Of a stretch of DNA of 64,000 nt, positions 7,488 to 14,965 are shown piece after piece. The notes under the pieces were generated by a model, which worked only from the letters and a program-made list of their open reading frames with translations, ran no database searches and was not told the DNA's origin. Where the stretch lies: assembly GCA_964532005.1 (NCBI GenBank), contig CAZHER010000001.1, positions 1 through 64,000 of the forward strand, given 5' to 3'. Position 1 is the stretch's first letter. Every line of letters begins with the position of its first letter. This DNA comes from CAYQEU01 sp964532005. GTDB lineage: Bacteria; Patescibacteriota; Doudnabacteria; UBA920. The position numbers were made by a program, and so were the translations under genes.

Positions 7488-9806
7488 TTATGCAGCTTGC
7501 GCCATTCTAATGATGTTAGACGGGATTATCCGACGGCGGGCATTATTGGCCGGTACCTTGACTATGCGGTTTGCATATTCTAGTCTGTCGCGTTGATCCG
7601 ATCCGATGCTGCCAGATCTTCTGACCAAGGATATCCCGCCATTAATTTCCAAGTTTGGTCCCGTACTTACTATTCTTTTTATTTGTCGCCTAACTTTGTA
7701 GTTTACTGTTTCCGGCTTAGGGCGTTGTATTGTTCTAGGTTGGTTCACTTTTTTAGCGATCTGTATTTCTGTTCCGCTTCGTTTGATTAATTTTATTGGT
7801 TGGCGCTGCTTTTCAATAGCTGTTTTATCTTCAATTTTCTGTTTTGCTTCTGCATCATTTTTATGTTCCACAATTTTGCCAATTTTTGCTTGTTCGATAG
7901 TGTCATACTGTTCTTGTTGTTTTATTGATGGTTCAATCTGTGCTTCCGTTTTTGTTCGTGTTCGGTTTTGTCTAATTTGTATAGCTCTTTTTTGGGTGTC
8001 TGCGGCTGTTTTCTTAGTTGCAATCTCAGTTTTTTCTTTACTTTTGGGGGATGCTTCTGAATTTTGTTGTTTTCCAGCAATTTTTTCTGCAACAAGAGTA
8101 GTATTGCCACTTTCTTGGGTGATTCCCACAGCTTCAATTTGCTGGATCACCAACGGTGCTAATTCTGGTTGCCGTGATATATCTATATATGTCTTTTCAC
8201 CAGAATTATTTTCAGATTTGGTATTGGTGTTCGGTTCGCCAAAATCTTGATCAATTTTGGTTTCATCATCTTCAATTTCGGCACGTGGCATTAAGGCATT
8301 ATTTGGCCTTGATTCAACAGATGTTTGTCCAAATAACACGGTGTTTTTTGTTTCGTTTTTATTTTCGAAGCCCTCAGTCTTGTTATCAATAAGTATTATC
8401 GGGTTTTCTAGTGTATATATATTTTGTTCTGGTTGTTGATCGTCTGTTGTTGGAATTTCTGTTTTTAATATTTCTGCATCAGCTTGGTTGTAGTCAGTTG
8501 TTGCTGTGTGGTTTTTTTCAACACCCGCATCTTTAAATTTTTTATCTTCTTCTTTTTTGATGCCGACTTCATACTCGTGCGTCTGGCCTGCTTCCGTCGA
8601 ATAATAGTTGGCTATTTCTGCTACCTTGTCCTCACGATTTGGAATAGCTGGTGTTTTTTCTTTAACGATAACTGCTTTTTTTGCTTCAATTGGTTGTTTG
8701 GAACTATCTTTAACTTTTCCATTGGTTTCAAGCTGATCTTGTCCTTTCTTTGGGTTTGAATTATCAGTTGAATTTTCCGGTACTTTCAGTTCTGAAGCAA
8801 CCTCTCTTATTGCTTTGTGGTATTCATTATCAGGTCGTGTCTCGGCTTTGTGCTTTTCAGTGTTGGTGGTTTGGCTACTGGGTAGTTCGACTTTGACTTC
8901 TACTGGCAGACCTAAAATTGAAAGCGGCTCAGGCTGCCTTAATGTTTTGTTTTGACTGCCCGAGGTTTTCTCAGTTTTGTCTTCTGTTTTCAGGACATTC
9001 GTCTCAGTAGCATTTGCTAAGTTAGTCCAAAATAACGCAGGAGTTTCTGCTTTAGCAGCTATTGGGTCTGCGTTGACGGCCAACCCGTTTTTCTCTGATA
9101 TAGTTTTATCGTACTCCGAAAATATGTCAAAATCGAAGGTGTTCTTGGATGATGGTATTTCAGTCCCAAACCAGTTGGAGTCTCCGGATTGGGTTTGGTT
9201 GTATTCTTCGCTGCCAAGCTGTGCTATCTCGCTATTAACAAGTTGAGATAGATCTTCCGCTTCGACTATAGGAGAACGTGTGTCATGGCCGTCGTCGGTG
9301 TTGTCAGTATCATCAATCTGTTCGGCAAATGCTTCAACTTCTAATTCAGAAATCTTTACCGTATCTATTTTTAATGTGAAGCCCTCAATATGATAGCTAC
9401 TTTGATAAAAGTCTTCTCCGATTTGAAACTCTGCAGTATGCGCTAATCCTTCATGCCCTGCTTCAAATTTCTCTACTATAGAGGCAATTATTTCCGGGTC
9501 ACCCTGCAACTCAGTCCCTTCCAGTATTATTGTGCCTAATTCTGGGTTATATACCCCCTCAATAGAGTAGTACTCTTGCTCGCTTACTTCAGCCTCTATA
9601 ATATTTTCGGACTTGCTATACTCTGAACTTTGTTCGTTGTATATATCCTGTGCCTCATATGATAGGGCATCTAATTCGCTGTAAGATTCCGGTTCGCCGT
9701 AGTACTCGTTCGAATCTAATTCAATCTCAGTTTCAAAATCTGATTCAGTTGTGTCAAAATCTTCGCTGTCCATAAAAAAATCACCGTGCTTCCGGCGGTG
9801 ATACAT
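7488..9806 (-). CDS. Charge-polarised low-complexity protein, riboswitch-controlled
   Basis: An unrecognised protein of 772 residues (start 9806) or 761 (start 9773). The first 170 residues are strongly acidic (D/E with Tyr). The middle 500 are low-complexity K/E/T/N/Q, probably disordered. The last 120 are basic (R/K/I) and end in a short hydrophobic segment. No signal peptide or membrane helix is seen. The ATG at 9806 has an AGGA site about 9 nt upstream; the ATG at 9773 follows immediately after a T7 run and has no ribosome site, so 9806 is preferred although its first codons then form the terminator hairpin. First gene of an operon with the Clp-like, small and VirD4-like genes. It may be a scaffold, or an effector bridging acidic and basic partners. 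Confidence 0.75.
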   Translation of the reverse strand: MYHRRKHGDFFMDSEDFDTTESDFETEIELDSNEYYGEPESYSELDALSYEAQDIYNEQSSEYSKSENIIEAEVSEQEYYSIEGVYNPELGTIILEGTELQGDPEIIASIVEKFEAGHEGLAHTAEFQIGEDFYQSSYHIEGFTLKIDTVKISELEVEAFAEQIDDTDNTDDGHDTRSPIVEAEDLSQLVNSEIAQLGSEEYNQTQSGDSNWFGTEIPSSKNTFDFDIFSEYDKTISEKNGLAVNADPIAAKAETPALFWTNLANATETNVLKTEDKTEKTSGSQNKTLRQPEPLSILGLPVEVKVELPSSQTTNTEKHKAETRPDNEYHKAIREVASELKVPENSTDNSNPKKGQDQLETNGKVKDSSKQPIEAKKAVIVKEKTPAIPNREDKVAEIANYYSTEAGQTHEYEVGIKKEEDKKFKDAGVEKNHTATTDYNQADAEILKTEIPTTDDQQPEQNIYTLENPIILIDNKTEGFENKNETKNTVLFGQTSVESRPNNALMPRAEIEDDETKIDQDFGEPNTNTKSENNSGEKTYIDISRQPELAPLVIQQIEAVGITQESGNTTLVAEKIAGKQQNSEASPKSKEKTEIATKKTAADTQKRAIQIRQNRTRTKTEAQIEPSIKQQEQYDTIEQAKIGKIVEHKNDAEAKQKIEDKTAIEKQRQPIKLIKRSGTEIQIAKKVNQPRTIQRPKPETVNYKVRRQIKRIVSTGPNLEINGGISLVRRSGSIGSDQRDRLEYANRIVKVPANNARRRIIPSNIIRMAQAA
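9774..9802 (-). terminator. Intrinsic terminator of the riboswitch expression platform
   Basis: On the minus strand ATCACCG, a 9-nt loop and CGGTGAT form a 7-bp stem followed by seven T. It lies between the cobalamin aptamer and the ATG at 9773, and inside the first codons if translation starts at 9806. Premature termination, suppressible by a translating ribosome or by aptamer state, is the simplest reading. Confidence 0.75.
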
Positions 9807-9832
9807 TAGAAAGTTCCTGCTCGGGAGATGAA

Positions 9833-9920
9833 GCTTAATTAGCGATCTGACTTTTCGCTAAAAAAGCGAATCACAGTTGCGGCACAGTGCCGGAATTTCA
9901 CCGGACTTCCCTAAATAAGC
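9833..9920 (-). promoter_or_regulatory. Cobalamin riboswitch aptamer
   Basis: The minus strand carries the B12-box core: GGGAAGTCCGGTGAAATTCC followed by GGCACTGTGCCGCAACTGTGA. It matches the conserved cobalamin riboswitch string (GGGAA-n-GGTG-n-A-TCC-n-CCGCAACTGT). A local hairpin (TTCGCT/AGCGAA) and an AGTCAGA segment follow. The whole is closed by GCTTATTTAG (9920-9911) pairing with CTAATTAAGC (9842-9833), 9 of 10 pairs. At 88 nt it resembles the short cobalamin class rather than the roughly 200-nt form. An expression platform with a terminator and an RBS follows. Confidence 0.88.
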
Positions 9921-9955
9921 AGTTAAATTTTTAAATAGGATTACCCTATGGAGTC

Positions 9956-9984
9956 ATTCTAGACCTGTTGTTTTTGGCTGTCAA
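9956..9984 (-). promoter_or_regulatory. Promoter of the riboswitch operon
   Basis: TTGACA (9984-9979), 17 nt, TAGAAT (9961-9956). It is near-consensus and overlaps the stop codon of the PaaX/Cas2-like gene. The transcript should start near 9949, about 29 nt before the aptamer. Confidence 0.85.
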
Positions 9985-10486
9985 ACTTTATTGGGTTTTT
10001 TGATTTTGCCTCCGGAAATAGGGTTATCAGGTCAGTCGTTTCGTTAATATCAGTTGTCTTGATAAGCCTAACAAAGTGCTTTTTTGCCAATACTGAGAGT
10101 TCGTTTTCCAGGTCTTTGTCTAATTCGTAAGGAGATATCCAAATGCTATTTTGCCACTTTTTAAACCCGAGATCTTGAAGCTTTCGCCGCAGCACGTTTC
10201 GAACATACCTATCCGATTCAGGAATGTCGAAAATAACTATTTTCCAAATACCGTCCGGTTTTGGTTTCTTAATGTGGATAACTTTTAGCCCTGCTTTGGT
10301 GATAGAAATTGTGTTTTTGTCTGCAGAAATTAGCTCTAATTTTTCTAATCTATAGAGAGTTGCGACAATTTTTTTATTATCCTCATATTTACCGCATATT
10401 TGAAGCAGCCTACTTTTATCAAGGCGAATTTCGGTACTCAACTGGTATAAAATTAGAATTGATAGGTCAGATAGAGGTCTAGACAT
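9959..10486 (-). CDS. PaaX/Cas2-like regulator
   Basis: A 175-residue protein. An N-terminal winged-helix-like region (about 5-75) is followed by a Cas2-like ferredoxin fold (about 80-155) with the signature WKIVIFDIPE, then RNVLRRKLQDLGF and an IWISPYE strand. This is the architecture of PaaX-type repressors, whose C-terminal domain resembles Cas2. Such proteins are often annotated as Cas2, but no cas1 or CRISPR array is present here, so a stand-alone DNA-binding regulator is more likely. The 3' end contains the promoter of the downstream riboswitch operon. It is divergent from the gene at 10606; TATAAC at 10522-10517 is a possible -10. Confidence 0.75.
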   Translation of the reverse strand: MSRPLSDLSILILYQLSTEIRLDKSRLLQICGKYEDNKKIVATLYRLEKLELISADKNTISITKAGLKVIHIKKPKPDGIWKIVIFDIPESDRYVRNVLRRKLQDLGFKKWQNSIWISPYELDKDLENELSVLAKKHFVRLIKTTDINETTDLITLFPEAKSKNPIKFDSQKQQV

Positions 10487-10518
10487 AGTATAATTGTAGC
10501 TTATTTTAGAAAATATGT

Positions 10519-10524
10519 TATAAT
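10519..10524 (+). promoter_or_regulatory. -10 element of the 206-aa protein gene
   Basis: TATAAT, overlapping a minus-strand TATAAC that may serve the divergent regulator gene. The -35 is weak. The leader is about 75 nt and ends with an AAAGGA site before the ATG at 10606. Confidence 0.5.
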
Positions 10525-10605
10525 TTGATATATAAGTCGAACGTCTTTAGACACAAACAACAATAATTAATACAAAAATTTAACTCAAAGAAAGGATCTA
10601 GTTTT

Positions 10606-11226
10606 ATGCCCGATGAAATGAATAATCATCCAATGGGTCAGCCTATGCATCCCGCAGCGGGTCCAAAAGGAAAAGCTTCGGTGCTTCCTTGGGCAATCTT
10701 ACTCGTAGTAATTTTGGCTGTGCTAATCGGCGCAGTTTTGTTCCGCGACCGCATCATGCCAAAGAAGGATGGAGCTGACAAAAAGGATGCAGCTACTACC
10801 GAAACAGCATCAGGCTACCAAGCTGTTTTTATGGTCAATGGCCAGGTTTATTTCGGTAAGCTAAGCGATACTTCTCAACAATATATGACTTTAGAGGACG
10901 TATATTACTTACAACTGATTCAGCAGCCAGGGTTGCAAGGAAGCCAGCAGGGCAATGCCCAACAGCAACAACAGCAACAACAGCAAGCTCAACCACAGTT
11001 GACTTTGAGGAAGCTGGGCAAAGATGAATTGCACGGACCAATGGATATGATGAAGATCAATACTGACCAAGTATTGTTCTATGAAGATATCAAAGAAGAA
11101 GGAGATGTAATGCAGGCAATCCGCAAGTACCAGAAAGATCCAAACCCAGCACCGGCAAACACGCAACAACAAGCCCCAGCCGCAAATACTCCAACTCCAG
11201 CAAATAACGCCGCACCAAAGAACTAA
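10606..11226 (+). CDS. Single-pass membrane protein with poly-Gln linker
   Basis: A 206-residue protein with a Met/Pro-rich cytosolic N-terminus, one transmembrane helix (about 27-46), and an outer domain beginning about residue 68 with the pattern YQAVFMVNGQVYFGKL and the following Tyr/Leu strands. That outer domain recurs in CPR proteins of unknown function, as I recall the family. It contains a nine-Gln tract (about 119-127) and a Pro/Ala/Asn-rich tail. It stands alone, with a bidirectional terminator directly after it. Function unknown; an envelope-anchored scaffold is plausible. Confidence 0.75.
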   Translation: MPDEMNNHPMGQPMHPAAGPKGKASVLPWAILLVVILAVLIGAVLFRDRIMPKKDGADKKDAATTETASGYQAVFMVNGQVYFGKLSDTSQQYMTLEDVYYLQLIQQPGLQGSQQGNAQQQQQQQQQAQPQLTLRKLGKDELHGPMDMMKINTDQVLFYEDIKEEGDVMQAIRKYQKDPNPAPANTQQQAPAANTPTPANNAAPKN

Positions 11227-11240
11227 ACAGATTACAAAAA

Positions 11241-11264
11241 ACTCCCTCTTGTGAGGGAGTTTTT
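11241..11264. terminator. Bidirectional terminator
   Basis: Stem ACTCCCTC-TTGT-GAGGGAGT (8 bp) flanked by T runs on both strands, between the convergent 206-aa protein gene and rplT. Confidence 0.85.
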
Positions 11265-11277
11265 AATTTATACTCAG

Positions 11278-11625
11278 TTATTTTACCAGGTCTTTGACCA
11301 TAGTATCGAATCCATCCGGATTAGTTACCGCTAGTTCAGCTAGCATTTTTCGGTTTATCTGGATGTTGTCTTTTTTCATCATTGCTGCAAATTTGCTCCA
11401 GGTTGTGCCATTGTCACGCAAAGCGGCATTGACCCGCATAAGCCAAATGGCTCTAAAGTCACGTTTCTTGTTACGGCGATCTCTATAAGCATAGCTGTCT
11501 GCCTTAAGAAGAGCTTGTCTTGCCGAAGCAAGGTTTGTGGAACGGCGATTGTCAAAACCCTTAGCTCGCTTCAATATGTTTTTTCTGCGTTTGTGGGCGG
11601 TAATGCCCCGTTTTATTCTGGTCAT
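11278..11625 (-). CDS. rplT: Ribosomal protein L20
   Basis: A 115-residue protein with the full bL20 pattern: the KRGITAHKRRKNILKRAKG N-terminal extension that threads into 23S rRNA, then the globular part with the FRAIWLMRVNAA motif. Length is standard. It is the last gene of the conserved infC-rpmI-rplT operon, 3 nt after rpmI. L20 represses its own operon in several bacteria; no matching leader pseudoknot was recognised here. Confidence 0.98.
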   Translation of the reverse strand: MTRIKRGITAHKRRKNILKRAKGFDNRRSTNLASARQALLKADSYAYRDRRNKKRDFRAIWLMRVNAALRDNGTTWSKFAAMMKKDNIQINRKMLAELAVTNPDGFDTMVKDLVK

Positions 11626-11628
11626 GGA

Positions 11629-11826
11629 TTACTGCTTGTAAGGGATTAATGATTTGATGTGCTTGTTGTTATCTGCCAAAGGAGAGTCTGTCCTTTTATT
11701 CTTGGTTACTTTTCCAGTTTCGCGGGAATTGAAATGGTCTTGTCCAGAAGTGCGGTGCATTACTTTACCGCTCTTGGTAACACGAAGTCTTTTCGAAGCC
11801 CCTTGGTGAGTTTTAACTTTAGGCAT
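11629..11826 (-). CDS. rpmI: Ribosomal protein L35
   Basis: A 65-residue basic protein with the bL35 signature: MPKVKTHQGASKR start, VTKSGKV and the C-terminal IKSLIPY. Normal length. It lies between infC (12 nt gap) and rplT (3 nt gap), the conserved bacterial order. Confidence 0.98.
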   Translation of the reverse strand: MPKVKTHQGASKRLRVTKSGKVMHRTSGQDHFNSRETGKVTKNKRTDSPLADNNKHIKSLIPYKQ

Positions 11827-11838
11827 AAATGAAATTAA

Positions 11839-12348
11839 TTACTGTTTGTTAGGAGCAATTGTCATGCTCAGTGTGCTTCCCATCCGTTTTACCGGAACCT
11901 CTACCCGATAGGGGACGGTCAGAGATTCTTGAAAGGTCTGCATTTGCTTTTCAGCCAAGTCAACAAAAGCTTGTTCCCGGCCTCGCATTCTTAGCTCAAC
12001 TTTAACTAAATCACCGTCTTCCAGGAAACCATCTGCATTACGAGCTTTTGTCTGCATATCGTGAGTACCGATACGAACACTTAAGCGGACAGTTTTAACT
12101 TCCACTTTTTTGACTCGTTTTTTTTGCTGCTGTTCCTGTTTTTTTTGCTGATAGCGGAACTTATCGTAAAGAATTAGTTTTGCTACCGGCGGTTGTGCTT
12201 GAGGTGAAATTTCAACCAAGTCTAAACCGTGTTCTTCTGCCAAGGCAAGGGCTTCCGATAATTGGAAAACCCCGATTTGTTCGCCAGTTTCGGATACTAC
12301 CCGAACCTGGGGTGCGGTAATTTGCTGGTTTACTTTAGTTTTTTGCAA
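11839..12348 (-). CDS. infC: Translation initiation factor IF-3
   Basis: A 169-residue IF-3. The N-domain begins with the NQQITAPQVRVV motif and contains the LDLVEISPQAQPPVAK segment; a Gln/Lys-rich linker (about 68-85) leads into the C-domain (about 85-169). It binds the 30S subunit and monitors initiator codon and tRNA. The start is TTG at 12348; non-AUG starts are usual for infC and allow autoregulation. A consensus promoter lies 47 nt upstream and an AAAGG precedes the start by about 12 nt. First gene of infC-rpmI-rplT. Confidence 0.97.
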   Translation of the reverse strand: MQKTKVNQQITAPQVRVVSETGEQIGVFQLSEALALAEEHGLDLVEISPQAQPPVAKLILYDKFRYQQKKQEQQQKKRVKKVEVKTVRLSVRIGTHDMQTKARNADGFLEDGDLVKVELRMRGREQAFVDLAEKQMQTFQESLTVPYRVEVPVKRMGSTLSMTIAPNKQ

Positions 12349-12394
12349 GCTAATTAAAGCCTTTCTTATTTGGGACTCTTATTGTCTGGGCTTA

Positions 12395-12423
12395 ATTATA
12401 GCTTTTATTATCGGATTTGTCAA
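12395..12423 (-). promoter_or_regulatory. Consensus promoter of infC operon
   Basis: TTGACA (12423-12418), 17 nt, TATAAT (12400-12395) on the minus strand: a perfect sigma70 consensus. Its -35 hexamer is shared, on the opposite strand, with the transporter promoter. Confidence 0.93.
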
Positions 12424-12445
12424 AGGTATGTCACTAGGCTACAAT
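12417..12445 (+). promoter_or_regulatory. Promoter of the Nramp-related gene
   Basis: TTGTCA (12417-12422), 17 nt, TACAAT (12440-12445) on the plus strand. Its -35 overlaps that of infC by five bases on the other strand. The predicted transcript start near 12452 leaves a 14-nt leader to the ATG at 12466. Confidence 0.85.
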
Positions 12446-12465
12446 ACCTGTATTCACTGTGCTCA

Positions 12466-13830
12466 ATGAAAGAAAAACAAATTATCAAAAAAATAGCTGA
12501 AGCTCCTGCAGAAGCTTTAGATGATGCTGTCACAGAGGCTGAAAAAGTTGCTGAGCGTTTTGTAAGTAAACGGCCTTTAAAAAGGGCAGAAAAGTTTTGG
12601 AAAATTTTGGGTCCAGGACTTACTACGGGTGCAGCTGACGATGATCCTTCAGGAATAGCAACTTATTCGCAAACCGGGGCAAAGTATGGATTCGGCCTAC
12701 TTTGGCTGGCGATTTTTACTTTTCCAATTATGACCCTTGTTCAGGAGATGTGTGCTCGAATAGGAATGGTTACCGGGAAAGGTCTAGCCGCCAACATTAG
12801 AGAGAATTATTCGCGTCCTTTGCTCCTATTTTGTACAGGCCTACTATTTGCAGCGAATACTTTCAATTTAGGTGCAGATTTAGGAGCCATGGCAGAAGCG
12901 GTAAAATTGATGGTTCCAGAAATGAACTTTACCTGGCTCTTAGTATTTTTTACTGTCATGAGCCTCGTTCTCCAGATCTATACTACCTACGAGCGGTATG
13001 CCCACTATTTAAAATATCTTGCTCTAATCTTGTTTTTATATGTTTTGGCAGCATTTAGCATTGACGGCTTAGACTGGCATACAATTTTGAAAAACGCTAT
13101 CATTCCCCATTTGTCATGGGATCAAGACCAATTGCTCCTGATATGTGCAATTTTTGGTACAACCATTTCTCCATACCTGTTTTTTTGGCAATCGTCTCAA
13201 GAAGTTGAAGAGCGTATTTTGCATAAAGATCAACACTTACCAACTCGTGTTGGCAAAAAAGAGATAAGTCAAATGAGAACAGATGTGATATCTGGAATGT
13301 TTTTATCAAATTTGATAATGTTTTTCATTATTACAACATGTGGAGCAACGCTGTTTGCAACTGGAACGGAAATTATAACCGCAGCTGATGCGGCAAAAGC
13401 TTTGCAGCCAATAGCAGGTGACGCAGCTTATATACTTTTTGCTATTGGGATTATTGGAACTGGATTTTTGGCAGTACCTGTGCTGGCAGGGTCTGCTGCT
13501 TATGCGATTTCAGAAAGTTTTCATTGGAAGTTCGGGCTTTACAGAAAGTTAAAGGATGCCCATGCTTTTTATGGGGTGATAATTATCGCAATGACAATTG
13601 GCCTTTTATTAAATTTTGTGGGAATTGACCCAATACAAGCTTTGATCTGGTCTGCTATCGCAAATGGCATTGTTGCCCCCATAGTCTTAGTGTTTATTGT
13701 ACATTTGAGCGGAGACAAAGCTATTATGGGCCATCATGCCAATTCTCGTGCTGTGTCCGTATTTGGCTGGGTCACTGTTGGAATAATGTCTGTAGTGGCT
13801 CTTGCTACATTGGCCTCTTTATGGTTATAA
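12466..13830 (+). CDS. Nramp-related divalent metal transporter
   Basis: A 454-residue polytopic membrane protein of the Nramp (SLC11) superfamily, with about 11 hydrophobic helices after a 40-residue charged helical N-terminus. TM1 has GPGLTTGAADDDPSGIAT in place of the classical DPGN, and TM6 reads SPYL where Mn/Fe transporters have MPH(N). The binding-site Met is therefore missing, as in Nramp-related transporters that carry harder ions such as Mg2+. Substrate is inferred, not shown. The start is the ATG at 12466, 14 nt after the predicted transcript start; upstream in-frame codons lie before the promoter. Confidence 0.88.
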   Translation: MKEKQIIKKIAEAPAEALDDAVTEAEKVAERFVSKRPLKRAEKFWKILGPGLTTGAADDDPSGIATYSQTGAKYGFGLLWLAIFTFPIMTLVQEMCARIGMVTGKGLAANIRENYSRPLLLFCTGLLFAANTFNLGADLGAMAEAVKLMVPEMNFTWLLVFFTVMSLVLQIYTTYERYAHYLKYLALILFLYVLAAFSIDGLDWHTILKNAIIPHLSWDQDQLLLICAIFGTTISPYLFFWQSSQEVEERILHKDQHLPTRVGKKEISQMRTDVISGMFLSNLIMFFIITTCGATLFATGTEIITAADAAKALQPIAGDAAYILFAIGIIGTGFLAVPVLAGSAAYAISESFHWKFGLYRKLKDAHAFYGVIIIAMTIGLLLNFVGIDPIQALIWSAIANGIVAPIVLVFIVHLSGDKAIMGHHANSRAVSVFGWVTVGIMSVVALATLASLWL

Positions 13831-13884
13831 TGCTTTGTTCAAACTCGGTTTGGACTATTCTATCAGTACGGTCGGAGGATTGTT

Positions 13885-14244
13885 ATGGCGTTTCAAAGTG
13901 AATCGTATGGCGAAAGTCGCATGAACAGTGATTCCAAGGTCATGGTTGTTAAAACCATGAATCGCGGAACAGCGCACTGTCTCCTTCAGCAAATTCGAGA
14001 GGACTCGATTTTCATCTCGAAATTTGTGGTGGATTTAGGTTTTTTAAGCCCCAGTGAAGTGTTTAACGTTTTTGGGATCTTTGTCCGCCAAATGCTGGAC
14101 GGCGAATATCCGGGAAATGTGTTCGTCTATTACTGCGGGCAGGAATGGATGGCTGGCTACTTCAGGTCCCGCGACAATGTTGTATTTTTAACGGCAACGT
14201 CTGATGAAGTAAGCGTTGCTATCAAAGATTACGTCGCCGCCTAG
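13885..14244 (+). CDS. Hypothetical 119-aa protein
   Basis: A 119-residue soluble protein with no recognised domain. A strong Shine-Dalgarno GGAGGA sits 6 nt before the ATG at 13885, so this start is preferred over the ATG at 13921. Predicted alpha/beta: a hydrophobic strand (about 46-52), helix (about 56-72) and a VFVYYCG strand. It is a single-gene unit ending in its own terminator and has higher GC than the neighbouring transporter. It belongs to the group of SD-type solitary genes scattered through this window. Confidence 0.7.
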   Translation: MAFQSESYGESRMNSDSKVMVVKTMNRGTAHCLLQQIREDSIFISKFVVDLGFLSPSEVFNVFGIFVRQMLDGEYPGNVFVYYCGQEWMAGYFRSRDNVVFLTATSDEVSVAIKDYVAA

Positions 14245-14272
14245 AAAAATCAAAACCGCCAACGCAAGAACT

Positions 14273-14310
14273 AGCGTTTCGAGTAGTAAATCGAAGCGCT
14301 TTTCTTTTTT
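14273..14310 (+). terminator. Terminator of the 119-aa gene
   Basis: AGCGTTTCGA, an 8-nt loop and TCGAAGCGCT (10 bp with one G-T pair), followed by TTTCTTTTTT. Confidence 0.8.
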
Positions 14311-14341
14311 GATAAAAACACCGCCGGAAAATCCCGGCGGT
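14311..14341 (-). terminator. Terminator of the ArsR-LUD operon
   Basis: On the minus strand ACCGCCGG-GATTTT-CCGGCGGT is followed by GTTTTTAT. It lies just beyond the LUD gene stop. Confidence 0.85.
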
Positions 14342-14346
14342 AATTT

Positions 14347-14958
14347 TTAAAATCCTAAAACTTCTTTAACTATTATTAAGCTTGACCGGTTAGGATTTAC
14401 TTCCCTGTTTATGGTAAGCACTTTGCTGACAAAGCTTCCTTCTACTCCATAAGCTTTTCGGGCTCGTTCGCTTTCAAGAGGGAGGACATATTCATAAATT
14501 CGTTGGAGCGCCTCCTCTTTGCTAGCCACAATCTTTTGTGCACCCACAACCCAAATGACCTTATCTGCACCATAAGCATAAGCAGGCAGCTGACTCCCAG
14601 TGTTAGATGCAATGAAAACTTCGCCATCTTGTGTAAGGGCGTGCGCACTCCCAATGGCATATTCCGGCGCTGCGCCAAGGCGCTGCATTTCGCGACTTTG
14701 AGTGGATCGGTCCATTGTCGAAAGCTTGTTTTTTACGGAGTTGTATTTTGGCGATCCATTTATTTCCGTTTCCAATCCAAGTGTTTCTAAAGTAATAGAA
14801 GTCATAGTCATTACTTCACTGCCTTCGGCAATTAATTCGAGAACCTTGGCTTTTGCTTCAGCTCCGTTTTCGGCAACTACGGCGTTAATACCGTTCTTAT
14901 TTAAGGCTGCAACAACACTGCGGATTGTTTCATCCGATGGTATTTCTTGATATTTCAT
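14347..14958 (-). CDS. LUD-domain protein (LutC-like)
   Basis: A 203-residue LUD-domain (DUF162) protein. It shows the family segments GSAHALTQDGEVFIASNTGS (about 103-122), the AYAYGADKVIWVVGAQKIV strand-loop and a final LTINREVNP region. LutC/YkgG relatives assist lactate oxidation with iron-sulfur partners LutA and LutB, which are not present here, so a different redox or carbon role is likely. It follows an ArsR-type regulator by 7 nt and should be under its control. A strong terminator closes the pair. Confidence 0.85.
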   Translation of the reverse strand: MKYQEIPSDETIRSVVAALNKNGINAVVAENGAEAKAKVLELIAEGSEVMTMTSITLETLGLETEINGSPKYNSVKNKLSTMDRSTQSREMQRLGAAPEYAIGSAHALTQDGEVFIASNTGSQLPAYAYGADKVIWVVGAQKIVASKEEALQRIYEYVLPLESERARKAYGVEGSFVSKVLTINREVNPNRSSLIIVKEVLGF

Positions 14959-14965
14959 AGATTTA

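Noticed and set aside
7840..8760. Long plus-strand frames opposite the low-complexity protein
   Set aside because: They are Phe/Cys-rich antisense shadows of a Glu/Lys-rich gene and lack start signals.
9959..10486. CRISPR-Cas2 locus
   Set aside because: No repeat array and no cas1 or effector nearby; the N-terminal winged helix fits a PaaX-type regulator better.
14320..14341. Short GC-rich palindrome as an operator
   Set aside because: It is followed by a T run at the end of an operon and is best explained as a terminator.
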